DNA of 20,827 nucleotides from RUG721 sp040307385 (GCA_040307385.1 JAWRJQ010000080.1:1-20827); one strand, 5' to 3'; shown: positions 6,757 to 14,986, numbered from the stretch's first letter. The notes: generated by a model from the letters alone, not told the origin. A program made the numbers and translations.

Positions 6757-7836
6757 ATGAAGGGAACTATGGACAGAAGGCAGTTTCTGGCGGTCGGCGG
6801 CGCGGTCATGGCGGGGCTCGGCCTCGTCGCGTGCGGCGGACAGCAGGGCGGAGGCACTTCGGGCGGAGAGGGCGATGCGGGCGGGAAGCAGCGCATCGTC
6901 TACATCATCAACGGCACGCTCGGCGACAAATCGTTCTTCGACTCGGGCGCCGAGGGCATGAAGATGATCTCCGACCAGTACGGCGACCAGTTCGAAACCG
7001 ACGTACGCGAGATGACCTACGACACCTCGGTGTGGGAGTCCACGGCGCTCGACATCGCCTCCGAAGGCTGGGACATCATGGTCATGGGCACTTTCGACAT
7101 GGTTTCCTACGCCGACAAGATCGCCACGCAGTACCCCGACACCAAGATATGGTTCTTCGACGAGTCGTGGGACTTCGATGCGAATCCCCACGATAACGTC
7201 TACGGCATGCTCTTCGCCCAGAACGAGGGCTCCTACCTCGTGGGCATGGCGGCAGCCTATGCCACCAAGACCGGCAAGGTCGCCTTCATGGGCGGCATGG
7301 AGAACAAGGTCCTCCAAGACTTCTTCGTGGGATACAAGCAGGGCGTCGCGGCCGTGGATCCTTCCATCGAGGTCATCGACGACTGGACCCAGAGCTTCAG
7401 CGACTCGACCATAGGCCACGATCACGCCAAGGCGCTCTACCAGCAGGGATACGACGTCATCTTCTCGTGCTGCAGCAGCTGCGGCCTGGGGGCGTTCGAT
7501 GCTGCGGTGGAGATGGGCGACGGCTACTACGTGATCGGCGTCGACGGCGACCAGGGCGAGTTCTGGGCATCCCAAGGCGACGCAGCCAAGGCGGCCCACA
7601 CCCTCACCTCGATGCTGAAGAACGTCAACAACACCTTCCTGCGCGCGGCCGGCCGCGAGCTCGCGGGAGATCTGCCCTACGGCTCCGTCGAGACCTACGG
7701 CCTGGAGGAGGAGGGCGTCGGCTTCGCCGTGACCGACGCCACCACGGCGGTGCTGAGCGAGGATCAGCTCGCGGCCATCGAGCAGGCGCGGCAGGACATC
7801 ATCGACGGCACCATCACGGTCGATACCACGTTCTAA
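6757..7836 (+). CDS. BMP-family nucleoside-binding lipoprotein (ABC transporter)
   Basis: This 359-residue protein is the extracytoplasmic substrate receptor of the ABC importer encoded next. Its N-terminus combines a twin-arginine pattern (DRRQFL, residues 6-11), a hydrophobic stretch and a lipobox LVAC with Cys26, so it is probably Tat-exported and lipid-anchored. A Gly/Ser-rich linker follows. The mature part has the BMP/PnrA pattern: IVYIINGTLGDKSFFDSGAEG after the linker, NVYGMLFAQNEGSYLVGMAAAYATKTGKVAFMGG in the middle and FSCCSSCGLGAFDAA before the C-terminal lobe. Known BMP proteins bind purine and pyrimidine nucleosides, and the downstream nucleoside hydrolase and ribokinase support that here. 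ATG 6757 has an excellent AGGAGG (6744-6749) seven bases upstream. A strong hairpin follows the stop codon. Confidence 0.93.
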   Translation: MKGTMDRRQFLAVGGAVMAGLGLVACGGQQGGGTSGGEGDAGGKQRIVYIINGTLGDKSFFDSGAEGMKMISDQYGDQFETDVREMTYDTSVWESTALDIASEGWDIMVMGTFDMVSYADKIATQYPDTKIWFFDESWDFDANPHDNVYGMLFAQNEGSYLVGMAAAYATKTGKVAFMGGMENKVLQDFFVGYKQGVAAVDPSIEVIDDWTQSFSDSTIGHDHAKALYQQGYDVIFSCCSSCGLGAFDAAVEMGDGYYVIGVDGDQGEFWASQGDAAKAAHTLTSMLKNVNNTFLRAAGRELAGDLPYGSVETYGLEEEGVGFAVTDATTAVLSEDQLAAIEQARQDIIDGTITVDTTF

Positions 7837-7842
7837 TGAAGG

Positions 7843-7866
7843 GGCCCCCGGCCTTGCGCCGGGGCC
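7843..7866 (+). promoter_or_regulatory. Intercistronic hairpin after the BMP gene
   Basis: A very stable stem forms between GGCCCCCGGC (7843-7852) and GCCGGGGCC (7858-7866), with one bulged C and a five-base loop, starting six bases after the lipoprotein stop codon. No T-tract follows. Such hairpins after binding-protein genes commonly protect the upstream mRNA 3' end or attenuate read-through, giving more receptor than membrane components; that role is inferred. Confidence 0.55.
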
Positions 7867-7896
7867 GATCTGCGAACACGAACGGAGGCGATCGGG

Positions 7897-9450
7897 GTGG
7901 GGGACGACTTCCTCAGACTCGAACATATCACCAAGGTCTACGGTAACGGCATCATGGCCAACGACGACGTGTGCTTCTCTGCCAGCAAGGGCGAGATCCA
8001 TGCCATCTGCGGTGAGAACGGCGCCGGCAAATCGACGCTGATGAAGCAGCTCTACGGCGTCGAGCAGCCCGACGAGGGCAGGATCATCGTCAAAGGCGAG
8101 GAAGTCAACCTCTCTTCGCCGCAGGTCGCGATCGAGCACGGTATCGGCATGGTCTTCCAGCATTTTATGCTCGTGCCGTCGCTCACGGTGGCCGAGAACG
8201 TCACGCTGGGCATCGAACCTGCGAGCGGGCTGCGCTTCGACGCCGCCCGCGCGCAGGCGATGACGCGGGAGGTCTCGGAGCGCTACGGCTTCGACGTCGA
8301 TCCCCAGGCGCGCGTCCGCGACCTCACGGTGGGCGTCAAGCAGAAGGTCGAGATCCTGAAGGCGCTCGTGCGCGGCGCGGAGATCCTCATCCTCGACGAG
8401 CCCACGGCCGTGCTCACCCCGCAGGAGACCGACGAGCTGTTCGAGCAGCTCCGCGCCCTCAAGGCCTCCGGGCATACCATCATCTTCATCTCCCACAAGC
8501 TCGGCGAGGTCAAGTCGCTCTGCGATAGGATCACCGTCATCCGTCGCGGGCGCACGGTGGGCACCCATCTGGTCGCGGATGTCTCGGAGGCCGATATCTC
8601 CCGCCTGATGGTGGGCCTCGATGTCGAGACCCAGGTTCCCAAGGCGCCTGCGAAGCCCGGCGAGGCCGTCCTCGCCCTCAAGGATCTGGTGTCCTTCGAT
8701 AAGGACGGCAAGCAGGTGGTCAACGGCGTGTCGTTCTCGGTGCGCTCGGGCGAGATCGTGGGCATCGCCGGGGTCGAGGGCAACGGGCAGACCCAGATCG
8801 TCGATGCCATCACGGGGTTCGCCACGGGCGGATCGGGAACCCTCGAGTTCGAGGGCCGCGATGTGCGGAGCATGAGCATCGCCGAGCTTCGCGCGGCCGG
8901 CCTGGCCTACGTCCCCGAGGACCGCATGACGACGGGCATCGCCGCGAACCTCTCCATCCGCGAGAACATGCTCGCGGGCAAGGCGGCGCTGCCGCGCTAC
9001 AACAGGGGCCTCTTCCTAGACCAGGATGCCATTCGGCGCGACACCGACGCATGGATCGCCGACTTCGACGTCCTGTGCGACAGCGGCGAGCAGAGCGTGG
9101 GCATGCTGTCGGGAGGCAACATCCAGAAGGTGGTCGTGGCGCGCGAGCTCACGGCTGCGACCAAGCTCATCGTGTGCGATCAGCCGACGCGCGGCATAGA
9201 CGTGGGCGCCACGGACTCCATCCGCCGCCGCCTGGTCGGCATGCGCGATGCAGGCAGCGCGGTCCTGCTCATCTCCGCCGATCTCGGCGAGCTTCTGAAT
9301 CTTTCGGATCGCCTGCTCGTGGTCTTCGGCGGCGAGATCGTGGCGTACTTTCCCGACCTCACCGAGGTCACGGAGGAAGAGCTGGGCTATTACATGCTGG
9401 GCGTCAGGAAGATGTCCGCAGAGCAGACGGGGGGTGCGTACCTTGTCTAA
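7897..9450 (+). CDS. Nucleoside ABC transporter, double ATP-binding protein
   Basis: The 517-residue protein has two ABC ATPase domains in tandem, as in the YufO/NupA type that serves BMP systems. Domain 1 is canonical: Walker A GENGAGKST (39-47), Q-loop Q88, signature LTVGVKQ (143-149), Walker B LILDEP (164-169) and H-loop H200. Domain 2 is degenerate at ATP site 2: GVEGNGQTQ replaces Walker A (292-300) and the Walker B is LIVCDQP (424-430), with Gln where the catalytic Glu is expected, while LSGGN (404-408) is intact. This asymmetry is normal for the family. The protein powers import from the cytoplasmic face. Start is GTG with GGAGG (7884-7888) eight bases upstream. Its 3' end overlaps the first permease gene. 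Confidence 0.93.
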   Translation: MGDDFLRLEHITKVYGNGIMANDDVCFSASKGEIHAICGENGAGKSTLMKQLYGVEQPDEGRIIVKGEEVNLSSPQVAIEHGIGMVFQHFMLVPSLTVAENVTLGIEPASGLRFDAARAQAMTREVSERYGFDVDPQARVRDLTVGVKQKVEILKALVRGAEILILDEPTAVLTPQETDELFEQLRALKASGHTIIFISHKLGEVKSLCDRITVIRRGRTVGTHLVADVSEADISRLMVGLDVETQVPKAPAKPGEAVLALKDLVSFDKDGKQVVNGVSFSVRSGEIVGIAGVEGNGQTQIVDAITGFATGGSGTLEFEGRDVRSMSIAELRAAGLAYVPEDRMTTGIAANLSIRENMLAGKAALPRYNRGLFLDQDAIRRDTDAWIADFDVLCDSGEQSVGMLSGGNIQKVVVARELTAATKLIVCDQPTRGIDVGATDSIRRRLVGMRDAGSAVLLISADLGELLNLSDRLLVVFGGEIVAYFPDLTEVTEEELGYYMLGVRKMSAEQTGGAYLV

Positions 9451-10579
9451 GGATACGAGCGGCCTGGGGGCCGTTTCCAGGCGGCTGGGCGCCATCAGCG
9501 TCCAGACCAGGCACGAGATGCTGCGCATGGCGGTCGCCGTCGCGATCGGCTTGGGCGTGGCCGTGGTGCTCATCGCGCTCACGGCGGCGGACCCCGCACG
9601 GGCGCTCACGTACTTCGTCGCGGCGCCGTTCATGGGGCCGTCCTACTTCTCCCACATGATAGAGGTCATCATCCCGCTGATGATGACCGGCGCCGCCGTG
9701 TCCATCATGTTCGCGACGAACCAGTTCAACCTGGGCCTCGAGGGCGCCATCTACCTGGGAGGCCTGATGGCCGCCGTCTCGGGCATCTACCTCATGCCCG
9801 ATCTGCCCGTTTTGAGCCCCGTCTTCTCGATCCTGCTGGGCGCTGCGGTGGGCTTCGCCATCATCGCCATCCCGGCGCTTCTGCAGTACAAGTTCAAGGC
9901 CAACATCGTGGTCTCCACGCTGATGATGAACTACGTCTGCCTCTACGTGGGGCTGTTCCTCCTTTTCAGGGTGTTCAAGGATCCCGCGTCCAGCCAGCAC
10001 ACCTATCCCATCGGGCCCGCGGCGGGTCTGCCCGTGCTCATCCCGGGCACCAAGATCCATGCGGGCCTCATCCTCTCGGTGGCGATCGTCATCCTCGCCT
10101 ACGTCCTCCTGTACAAGACGCGCCTGGGCTTCTCGCTGCGGATGGTGGGGCAGAACCCCAACTTCGCACGCTACGCGGGTCTCGGCGTCTCGGGGCTGGC
10201 GCTCGTCGCCCAGCTCATGGGAGGCGCCATCGGCGGCATGACGGGGGCGGTGCAGATGCTCGGCCTCTACGACCGCTTCCAGTGGACGACGCTCACGGGC
10301 TTCGGCTGGGACGGCGTGACGATGGCCATATTCGCGCGCAACAACCCCAAGTACCTGCCCTTTGCCGCCGTCTTCCTCGCGTACTTCAGGACGGGCGCCT
10401 GGGTCATGTCGTTCAAGGCGGGGGTCCAAATCGACCTGGTCTCGGTCTTCGAGGGGGTCATGGTCCTGTTCCTCATGGCCGAGAAGTTCCTCTCCGGCAC
10501 CTATAGGAAGATGGTTTTCGCGGATGCCGACCGCAAGCGCAAGGAGCGCGAGGCGGCGGGCGAGGAGGTAGCGGCATGA
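9434..10579 (+). CDS. Nucleoside ABC transporter permease 1 (YufP/NupB-type)
   Basis: This 381-residue integral membrane protein has a cytoplasmic N-terminus of about 28 residues, then eight to ten hydrophobic helices. It carries the BMP-permease signature FATNQFNLGLEGAIYLGG (93-110) and a cytoplasmic coupling loop VGQNPNFARYAG (238-249), where it should contact the ATPase. The charged tail (RKRKEREAAGEE) is probably cytoplasmic. The start is uncertain: GTG 9434 overlaps the ATPase gene by 17 bases; TTG 9443, nine bases after a GGGGG run, overlaps it by eight and is equally plausible. The end overlaps the next permease in an ATGA junction, indicating translational coupling and one-to-one production of the two permeases. 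Confidence 0.9.
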   Translation: MRTLSKDTSGLGAVSRRLGAISVQTRHEMLRMAVAVAIGLGVAVVLIALTAADPARALTYFVAAPFMGPSYFSHMIEVIIPLMMTGAAVSIMFATNQFNLGLEGAIYLGGLMAAVSGIYLMPDLPVLSPVFSILLGAAVGFAIIAIPALLQYKFKANIVVSTLMMNYVCLYVGLFLLFRVFKDPASSQHTYPIGPAAGLPVLIPGTKIHAGLILSVAIVILAYVLLYKTRLGFSLRMVGQNPNFARYAGLGVSGLALVAQLMGGAIGGMTGAVQMLGLYDRFQWTTLTGFGWDGVTMAIFARNNPKYLPFAAVFLAYFRTGAWVMSFKAGVQIDLVSVFEGVMVLFLMAEKFLSGTYRKMVFADADRKRKEREAAGEEVAA

Positions 10580-11562
10580 GCGGGTTCCTCGATGTTCTGG
10601 GGGGCATCTTCTCCAACCCCAACTTCTACTTCACGGTTCTGAGCACCACCGTGCCCATCCTCTTGGCCACCTTGGGCTGCGCCATCGCCGAGAACGCGGG
10701 GAGCACCAACCTGGGCATGGAGGGCATCATGGTGATGTCGGCGTTCTTCGGCGTCATCGGGTCGGCGTACACGGGCATCATCTGGGTGGGGCTTCTCGTC
10801 GCCCTCGTGACCGGCGTGGTGATGGGCCTCGTGGTCGCCTACTTCGCGCTGTACCTCAAGGTGGATATCATCCTGGTGGGCATCGCCGTCAACCTGATCG
10901 GCGCCGGTCTCTCCGCGTTCTTGATGTACGTTCTCACAGGCGACCGTTCGGCTACCACGTCGCTGCACAGCGGCACGCTGCCCACCGTCACCGTGCCCGT
11001 CCTCTCGAACATCCCCTTCATCGGCACGATCATCTCCAACCAGAGCATCCTCGCCTGGGTCGCCTACCTTGCGGTGCCGCTGCTTGCGGCCCTGCTCAAC
11101 AAGACCAGGCTCGGGCTGCGCATACGCAGCGTGGGCGAGAACCCCGATGCCGCAGCCTCGGTGGGCGTGAGCGTCAACCGGACCAAGATGATCGCGCTCG
11201 TGATATCGGGGCTGTTGGGCGGCATCGCCGGCGCGTACCTGTCGATGTCCTACCTGCCGTACTTCTCCAAAGGCATGTCGGGCGGGCGCGGCTTCATCGC
11301 GCTCGCCGCCACGGCGATGGCCAACAATACGCCCGTAGGGTCTCTGGGGACGTCGCTGCTCTTCGGGTTCTTCTATGCGCTCTCCACCTATGCGAGCACG
11401 CTGGGCATCCCCGACCAGCTGGTCATGACCCTGCCCTATCTTGCCACGATCGTGGGCCTGGTGGTGTTCTCCATCAACGTCCAGCGCAGGGAGCGCAAGC
11501 GCCTGCACGAGGGCGTCCGGCGGCGCTCACGCCCCGAGCGTGACGCTGCGGAGCAGGCCTAG
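10576..11562 (+). CDS. Nucleoside ABC transporter permease 2 (YufQ/NupC-type)
   Basis: The 328-residue membrane protein is the partner of the preceding permease. It has the short N-terminus and about eight helices typical of the second permease in BMP systems, the signature IAENAGSTNLGMEGIMVM (37-54) and the coupling loop VGENPDAAASVGV (186-198). It starts at the ATG inside the ATGA overlap with the previous gene. The C-terminal tail is very basic (QRRERKRL, RRRSRPERD) and should be cytoplasmic. Together the two permeases form the channel through which the BMP lipoprotein delivers nucleoside. Confidence 0.92.
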   Translation: MSGFLDVLGGIFSNPNFYFTVLSTTVPILLATLGCAIAENAGSTNLGMEGIMVMSAFFGVIGSAYTGIIWVGLLVALVTGVVMGLVVAYFALYLKVDIILVGIAVNLIGAGLSAFLMYVLTGDRSATTSLHSGTLPTVTVPVLSNIPFIGTIISNQSILAWVAYLAVPLLAALLNKTRLGLRIRSVGENPDAAASVGVSVNRTKMIALVISGLLGGIAGAYLSMSYLPYFSKGMSGGRGFIALAATAMANNTPVGSLGTSLLFGFFYALSTYASTLGIPDQLVMTLPYLATIVGLVVFSINVQRRERKRLHEGVRRRSRPERDAAEQA

Positions 11563-11609
11563 GAGCGAATACCCGACGAATACGACGACGAATGCGAGGA
11601 GGAAGCCAT

Positions 11610-12590
11610 ATGACGAGGAAGAAGGTCATCCTGGACTGCGATCCGGGTCACGACGACGCGTTCGCCATCATGCTGGCGGCACGCCATCTCGAGCTGTTGG
11701 GCATCACGACGGTGGGCGGCAACAGCCCGCTCGCGAACGTCACGCGCAACGCCCTCACGGTGCTCGAGGCCATCGGATGCGCCGACGACGTGCCGGTCTA
11801 TGCCGGCCACGCCCAGCCTCTGGTGGCACCTCTGGTCACCGCCCCCATGTTCCATGGGAAGAGCGGGCTCGACGGCCCCGTGCGGCCCGAGCCCACGCAT
11901 AAGGTGCAGGACCGGCATGCCGTCGACTACATCGTCGATACCGTCATGGGCACCGAGGGCGTCACGCTCATCGCCACGGGCCCGCTCACGAACATCGCCG
12001 CCGCGCTCAACCGTGAGCCGCGCATCGCCGAGCGTGCCGAGGAGATCTGCATCATGGGAGGGTCGGTGACCTTCGGCAATTGGACCCCGGCGGCGGAGTT
12101 CAACATCTACGTGGATCCCGAGGCCGCGGCGCGCGTGTTCAGGAGCGGCCTGCACGTCAAGATGACGGGCCTCAACCTCACGCGGCAGTGCGGCTTCACC
12201 GAAGCGACGGTCGAGCGCTTTCGCAGCATCGGCACGGAGGCGGCAACGTTCGCAGCCGAGCTCACGGAGTTCTTCATGTCGTCGGGCCGCCGGCTCGACG
12301 ATCCCACCGTCGCCTGCATGCACGATGCCTGCGCCGTTGCCTGGGAGATCGATCCGACGCTGATCAAGGCGATGCCGATGCATATCGATGTGGAGCTCTC
12401 AGGCAGCCTCACGCGCGGCATGACCGTGTGCGACTATCGCCATCTCTGCGGTCCCGACCCCGTCTTCGATGTGGCGCGCTCGCCCCAGACGGGGTTCAAG
12501 GGACAGGAACCCAACGCCGAGGCGGCGCTCGAGCTGGACTACGACGGCTACATCGACCTGGTGTGCTCCACGCTCGCCAGCTACGAATGA
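11610..12590 (+). CDS. Inosine/uridine-preferring type nucleoside hydrolase
   Basis: This 326-residue enzyme should split ribonucleosides into ribose and free base in the cytoplasm. It carries the family's N-terminal calcium and catalytic motif DCDPGHDDA (9-17), GGNS (37-40), TGPLTNIA (123-130), the ribose-site AEFNIYVDPEAA (162-173) and a C-terminal MHDACAVA (237-244) with the conserved His-Asp. All key residues appear present, so it should be active. Base preference cannot be told from sequence. ATG 11610 has AGGAGG (11597-11602) seven bases upstream; an in-frame ATG at 11592 would swallow that site. It lies 47 bases after the permease and 24 before ribokinase, in a logical import-cleave-phosphorylate order. 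Confidence 0.93.
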   Translation: MTRKKVILDCDPGHDDAFAIMLAARHLELLGITTVGGNSPLANVTRNALTVLEAIGCADDVPVYAGHAQPLVAPLVTAPMFHGKSGLDGPVRPEPTHKVQDRHAVDYIVDTVMGTEGVTLIATGPLTNIAAALNREPRIAERAEEICIMGGSVTFGNWTPAAEFNIYVDPEAAARVFRSGLHVKMTGLNLTRQCGFTEATVERFRSIGTEAATFAAELTEFFMSSGRRLDDPTVACMHDACAVAWEIDPTLIKAMPMHIDVELSGSLTRGMTVCDYRHLCGPDPVFDVARSPQTGFKGQEPNAEAALELDYDGYIDLVCSTLASYE

Positions 12591-12614
12591 CCATGCGGCA
12601 AAGGAGGCAGGCGC

Positions 12615-13523
12615 ATGCGCATCCTCAACTTCGGGTCGCTCAACATCGACTTCGTCTATGACGTCGACCACTTCGTGACGGCGGGGGAGACCATCGCCTC
12701 GACGGCGCTCACCCGCTATCCCGGCGGCAAGGGGCTCAACCAGTCCATCGCGCTCGCCCGTGCCGGGGCGGACGTCTCGCATGCCGGCCAGGTGGGCGAG
12801 GACGGGCGCTTTCTGGTCGATCTGCTGAATGCGGACGGCGTGGACACGAGCCTCACGCGCGTGAGCGGCACGCTGCGCTCGGGCAACGCCATCATCCAGC
12901 GCGACAGGGCGGGCGGCAACTGCATCATCCTCTACGGCGGCACGAACAGGGCCATCGACGAGGGCTTCGCCGACGAGGTGCTCGCCGGCGCCGAGTCCGG
13001 GGAGTGGCTGCTGCTGCAGAACGAGATCAGCTCCCTGCGTCACATCGTGGAAGAGGGCAGGCGCCGGGGTATGCGCATCGTGCTCAACCCGTCACCCGCC
13101 GACGCGGCCCTGGACGAGGTCGATCTGGGCAAGGTGGACGTCTTCATCCTGAACGAGGTCGAGGCGGCCATGCTGACGGGCCTCGCGGGCGATGCGGATG
13201 CGGACGAGCTGCTGCACGGCCTCCACGCGCGCCACCCCCACGCCACGCTCATCCTGACGCTGGGCGAGAAGGGCTCGGTCTTCTTGCACGGCGACGAGCT
13301 CGTGCGCCAGGACGCCTTCGCGGTCGATGTCGTGGACACCACGGCGGCGGGCGACACCTTCACGGGCTATCTGCTGGCGAGTCTTGCCGCAGGGGACGGA
13401 CCCGAGCCGGCTATGCGGCGTGCCGCCGCCGCATCGGCGATCGCGGTCACCCGTCCGGGTGCAGCGGTTTCGATTCCCGAGGCGGCGGAGGTGGACGCCT
13501 TTCTCGCCCAGCGAGGTCTCTGA
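12615..13523 (+). CDS. rbsK: Ribokinase (PfkB family)
   Basis: The 302-residue protein has ribokinase features: N-terminal GSLNIDFVYDV, the sugar-binding PGGKGLNQS (36-44), NPSPAD (158-163), the ATP-site LGEKGS (216-221) and DTTAAGDTF (241-249) with catalytic Asp247. It would phosphorylate ribose released by the nucleoside hydrolase to ribose-5-phosphate for the pentose phosphate pathway. AAGGAGG (12601-12607) is seven bases before ATG 12615. It is the last gene of the operon and is followed by a strong hairpin. It is distinct from the kinase half of the divergent LacI fusion (AAGD here, GAGD there), so the locus encodes two PfkB kinases. Another pentose or nucleoside substrate cannot be excluded. 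Confidence 0.88.
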   Translation: MRILNFGSLNIDFVYDVDHFVTAGETIASTALTRYPGGKGLNQSIALARAGADVSHAGQVGEDGRFLVDLLNADGVDTSLTRVSGTLRSGNAIIQRDRAGGNCIILYGGTNRAIDEGFADEVLAGAESGEWLLLQNEISSLRHIVEEGRRRGMRIVLNPSPADAALDEVDLGKVDVFILNEVEAAMLTGLAGDADADELLHGLHARHPHATLILTLGEKGSVFLHGDELVRQDAFAVDVVDTTAAGDTFTGYLLASLAAGDGPEPAMRRAAAASAIAVTRPGAAVSIPEAAEVDAFLAQRGL

Positions 13524-13538
13524 CCCCTCAGACGCATA

Positions 13539-13570
13539 TTCCCCATCGGGGGAGTATCCCCGATGGGGAA
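13539..13570. terminator. Bidirectional hairpin terminator between rbsK and pepC
   Basis: Perfect 13-base arms, TTCCCCATCGGGG (13539-13551) and CCCCGATGGGGAA (13558-13570), flank a six-base loop in the 54-base gap between the convergent stops of the ribokinase and aminopeptidase genes. The arms begin with TT and end with AA, giving short tails in both directions but no long T-tract. Position and symmetry suit termination from both sides. Confidence 0.75.
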
Positions 13571-13577
13571 GGGGAGG

Positions 13578-14930
13578 CTATGCGAGCGACCCCATGGGAT
13601 CCCAGGGCTCGAGCACCGTCGGCTCCATGGTCTCGTAGATGGCGCGGTCCTCGCCGTCGAGGTACTTCTTATCGACGACCACCTGGTAGACGTATTCGTC
13701 GAACCACGGATCGGAGAGGGTGTCGAACCCGTTGCGCCCATGGTCCTTGCCCCAGCTGTTCTCGACCTTCCACATGACGGGCGCGCCGTCCGCATCCACG
13801 TTGACGCCTTCGAGCACCATCGCATGCGTCATCATGCTCTCGCCGTAGTCGAGCCGCTCCGCCTTGTCCATGCAGCCTTCCACGGGAAATCCCAGCAGCG
13901 TGTCGAGGTCGAGGGCTGCGGTGTCCATGATGCCCTCGTCGCGCAGGTAACTCTGATCGACGTCGCAGCCGAACCACACGGGTAGGCCGTCCTTGAGCTG
14001 CGCGATCGCGGCCTCTTTGAGCTTGGCGGGCTCGAGGTTGAGGTAGCGCACGCCGCCATCCTCCACCACGTTGCCCAGCCTGCTCACGGTGTAGGTGCGT
14101 CCGAACGGCTTGTCGGCGGTGGGGGCGGAGATGAGCGAGACGTACGCGTCGAGGTCCATGCCCACGGCTTCGGCGAAGAACTGCTGCGGGGTGAAGGTTC
14201 CGGAGAGCACGAGCTCGTCGTCCTTGTCGCGCAGGCGCACGTCGACGGTTGAGGGAGGCTCGCCGAGGCAGGTCGCGAGCAGTCGGTAGACCTCGTCCAT
14301 CATCTGCTTCTTCATCTCGCGCAGCTCGTCCAAGGCGACGCCCGCCTCATGGCTCTGGCGCAGGCGCTTGGCGCCGCCGCGCAGGCAGCGCGTGAGGTAC
14401 TTGTCCATATCGCGCGTGTTGCAGCTGTTCGCGGTCTCGGGCATGGCCTCCTTGGGCACCGCGCCGTACTTCTTCACGAGGCTGCGGAACATGTCCCACT
14501 GGCCGCCGTCGCCGATGGGGTCGGCAAGGAGGTAGGCGACGAGGCGCCCGGAGAGGGGCTCGTCGAGCGTATCGAGGATGTTCTCGAAGAACCAGTTGCT
14601 CTTCTCGAGCTTGTCGAAGAAGAGCGGATATGCCTGGCTGAACTCGAAGGTCTTGAGGTTGTACTTCTTGATGACGCGGTAGCGGAAGGTGTTGAGCGAG
14701 GCGAACATCCAGCAGCGTCCGCTGCGCTCCTGGTTGGTGCGCTCGCCCTGGGAGACCTCGATGTCGAAGGCGCCTATGGCGTTGGCGGCCATGGCCTCCG
14801 GAACGCGTGCGACCGCGCGCAGGCCCCGCGCGGTGACGGCGTTCTTGGCCACCACGTTGGCGCGTTCCGAGAAGAACGCCTCGCTCGACGCTCCCAGATC
14901 GTCGAAGGTGATGCTGACCATATCGTTCAT
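13578..14930 (-). CDS. pepC: Aminopeptidase C (C1-family bleomycin hydrolase type)
   Basis: The 450-residue protein has the full PepC/bleomycin hydrolase pattern and the usual length. The oxyanion Gln67 and nucleophile Cys73 lie in NQERSGRCWMFASLN, the active-site His369 in MTHAMVLEGV and Asn391 in VENSWG. The C-terminus (EPWDPMGSLA) is the conserved arm that in characterised homologues reaches into the active site of the hexamer and confers aminopeptidase specificity. It is a cytoplasmic thiol enzyme that trims N-terminal residues from peptides. ATG 14930 is preceded on the minus strand by AGGAG about six bases away. It is divergent from the CCA-adding enzyme gene and convergent with the ribokinase gene. 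Confidence 0.95.
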   Translation of the reverse strand: MNDMVSITFDDLGASSEAFFSERANVVAKNAVTARGLRAVARVPEAMAANAIGAFDIEVSQGERTNQERSGRCWMFASLNTFRYRVIKKYNLKTFEFSQAYPLFFDKLEKSNWFFENILDTLDEPLSGRLVAYLLADPIGDGGQWDMFRSLVKKYGAVPKEAMPETANSCNTRDMDKYLTRCLRGGAKRLRQSHEAGVALDELREMKKQMMDEVYRLLATCLGEPPSTVDVRLRDKDDELVLSGTFTPQQFFAEAVGMDLDAYVSLISAPTADKPFGRTYTVSRLGNVVEDGGVRYLNLEPAKLKEAAIAQLKDGLPVWFGCDVDQSYLRDEGIMDTAALDLDTLLGFPVEGCMDKAERLDYGESMMTHAMVLEGVNVDADGAPVMWKVENSWGKDHGRNGFDTLSDPWFDEYVYQVVVDKKYLDGEDRAIYETMEPTVLEPWDPMGSLA

Positions 14931-14968
14931 GGGATGCTCCTGTCTACTTGCTTGTTCGACCGCATTCG

Positions 14969-14986
14969 AGGATAGCACGCTATACT
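14969..14986. promoter_or_regulatory. Divergent promoter pair for pepC and the CCA-adding enzyme gene
   Basis: Two candidate -10 elements lie six bases apart on opposite strands. On the minus strand, TGCTATCCT (hexamer 14969-14974) is an extended -10 for pepC. On the plus strand, TATACT (14981-14986) is a good -10 for the tRNA nucleotidyltransferase gene, about 30 bases before its ATG. A small palindrome ATAGC-AC-GCTAT links them. No standard -35 is evident. RNA polymerase could hardly occupy both at once. Confidence 0.45.

Noticed and set aside
6604..8568. Long open frame (about 650 codons) on the minus strand opposite the lipoprotein and ATPase genes
   Set aside because: It is complementary to strongly supported genes, its translation is rich in Ala, Arg, Asp, His and Val without any domain pattern, and such antisense frames are common in GC-rich DNA. 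The same holds for the long antisense frames at 5165-6757, 9404-10429 and 10501-11508.
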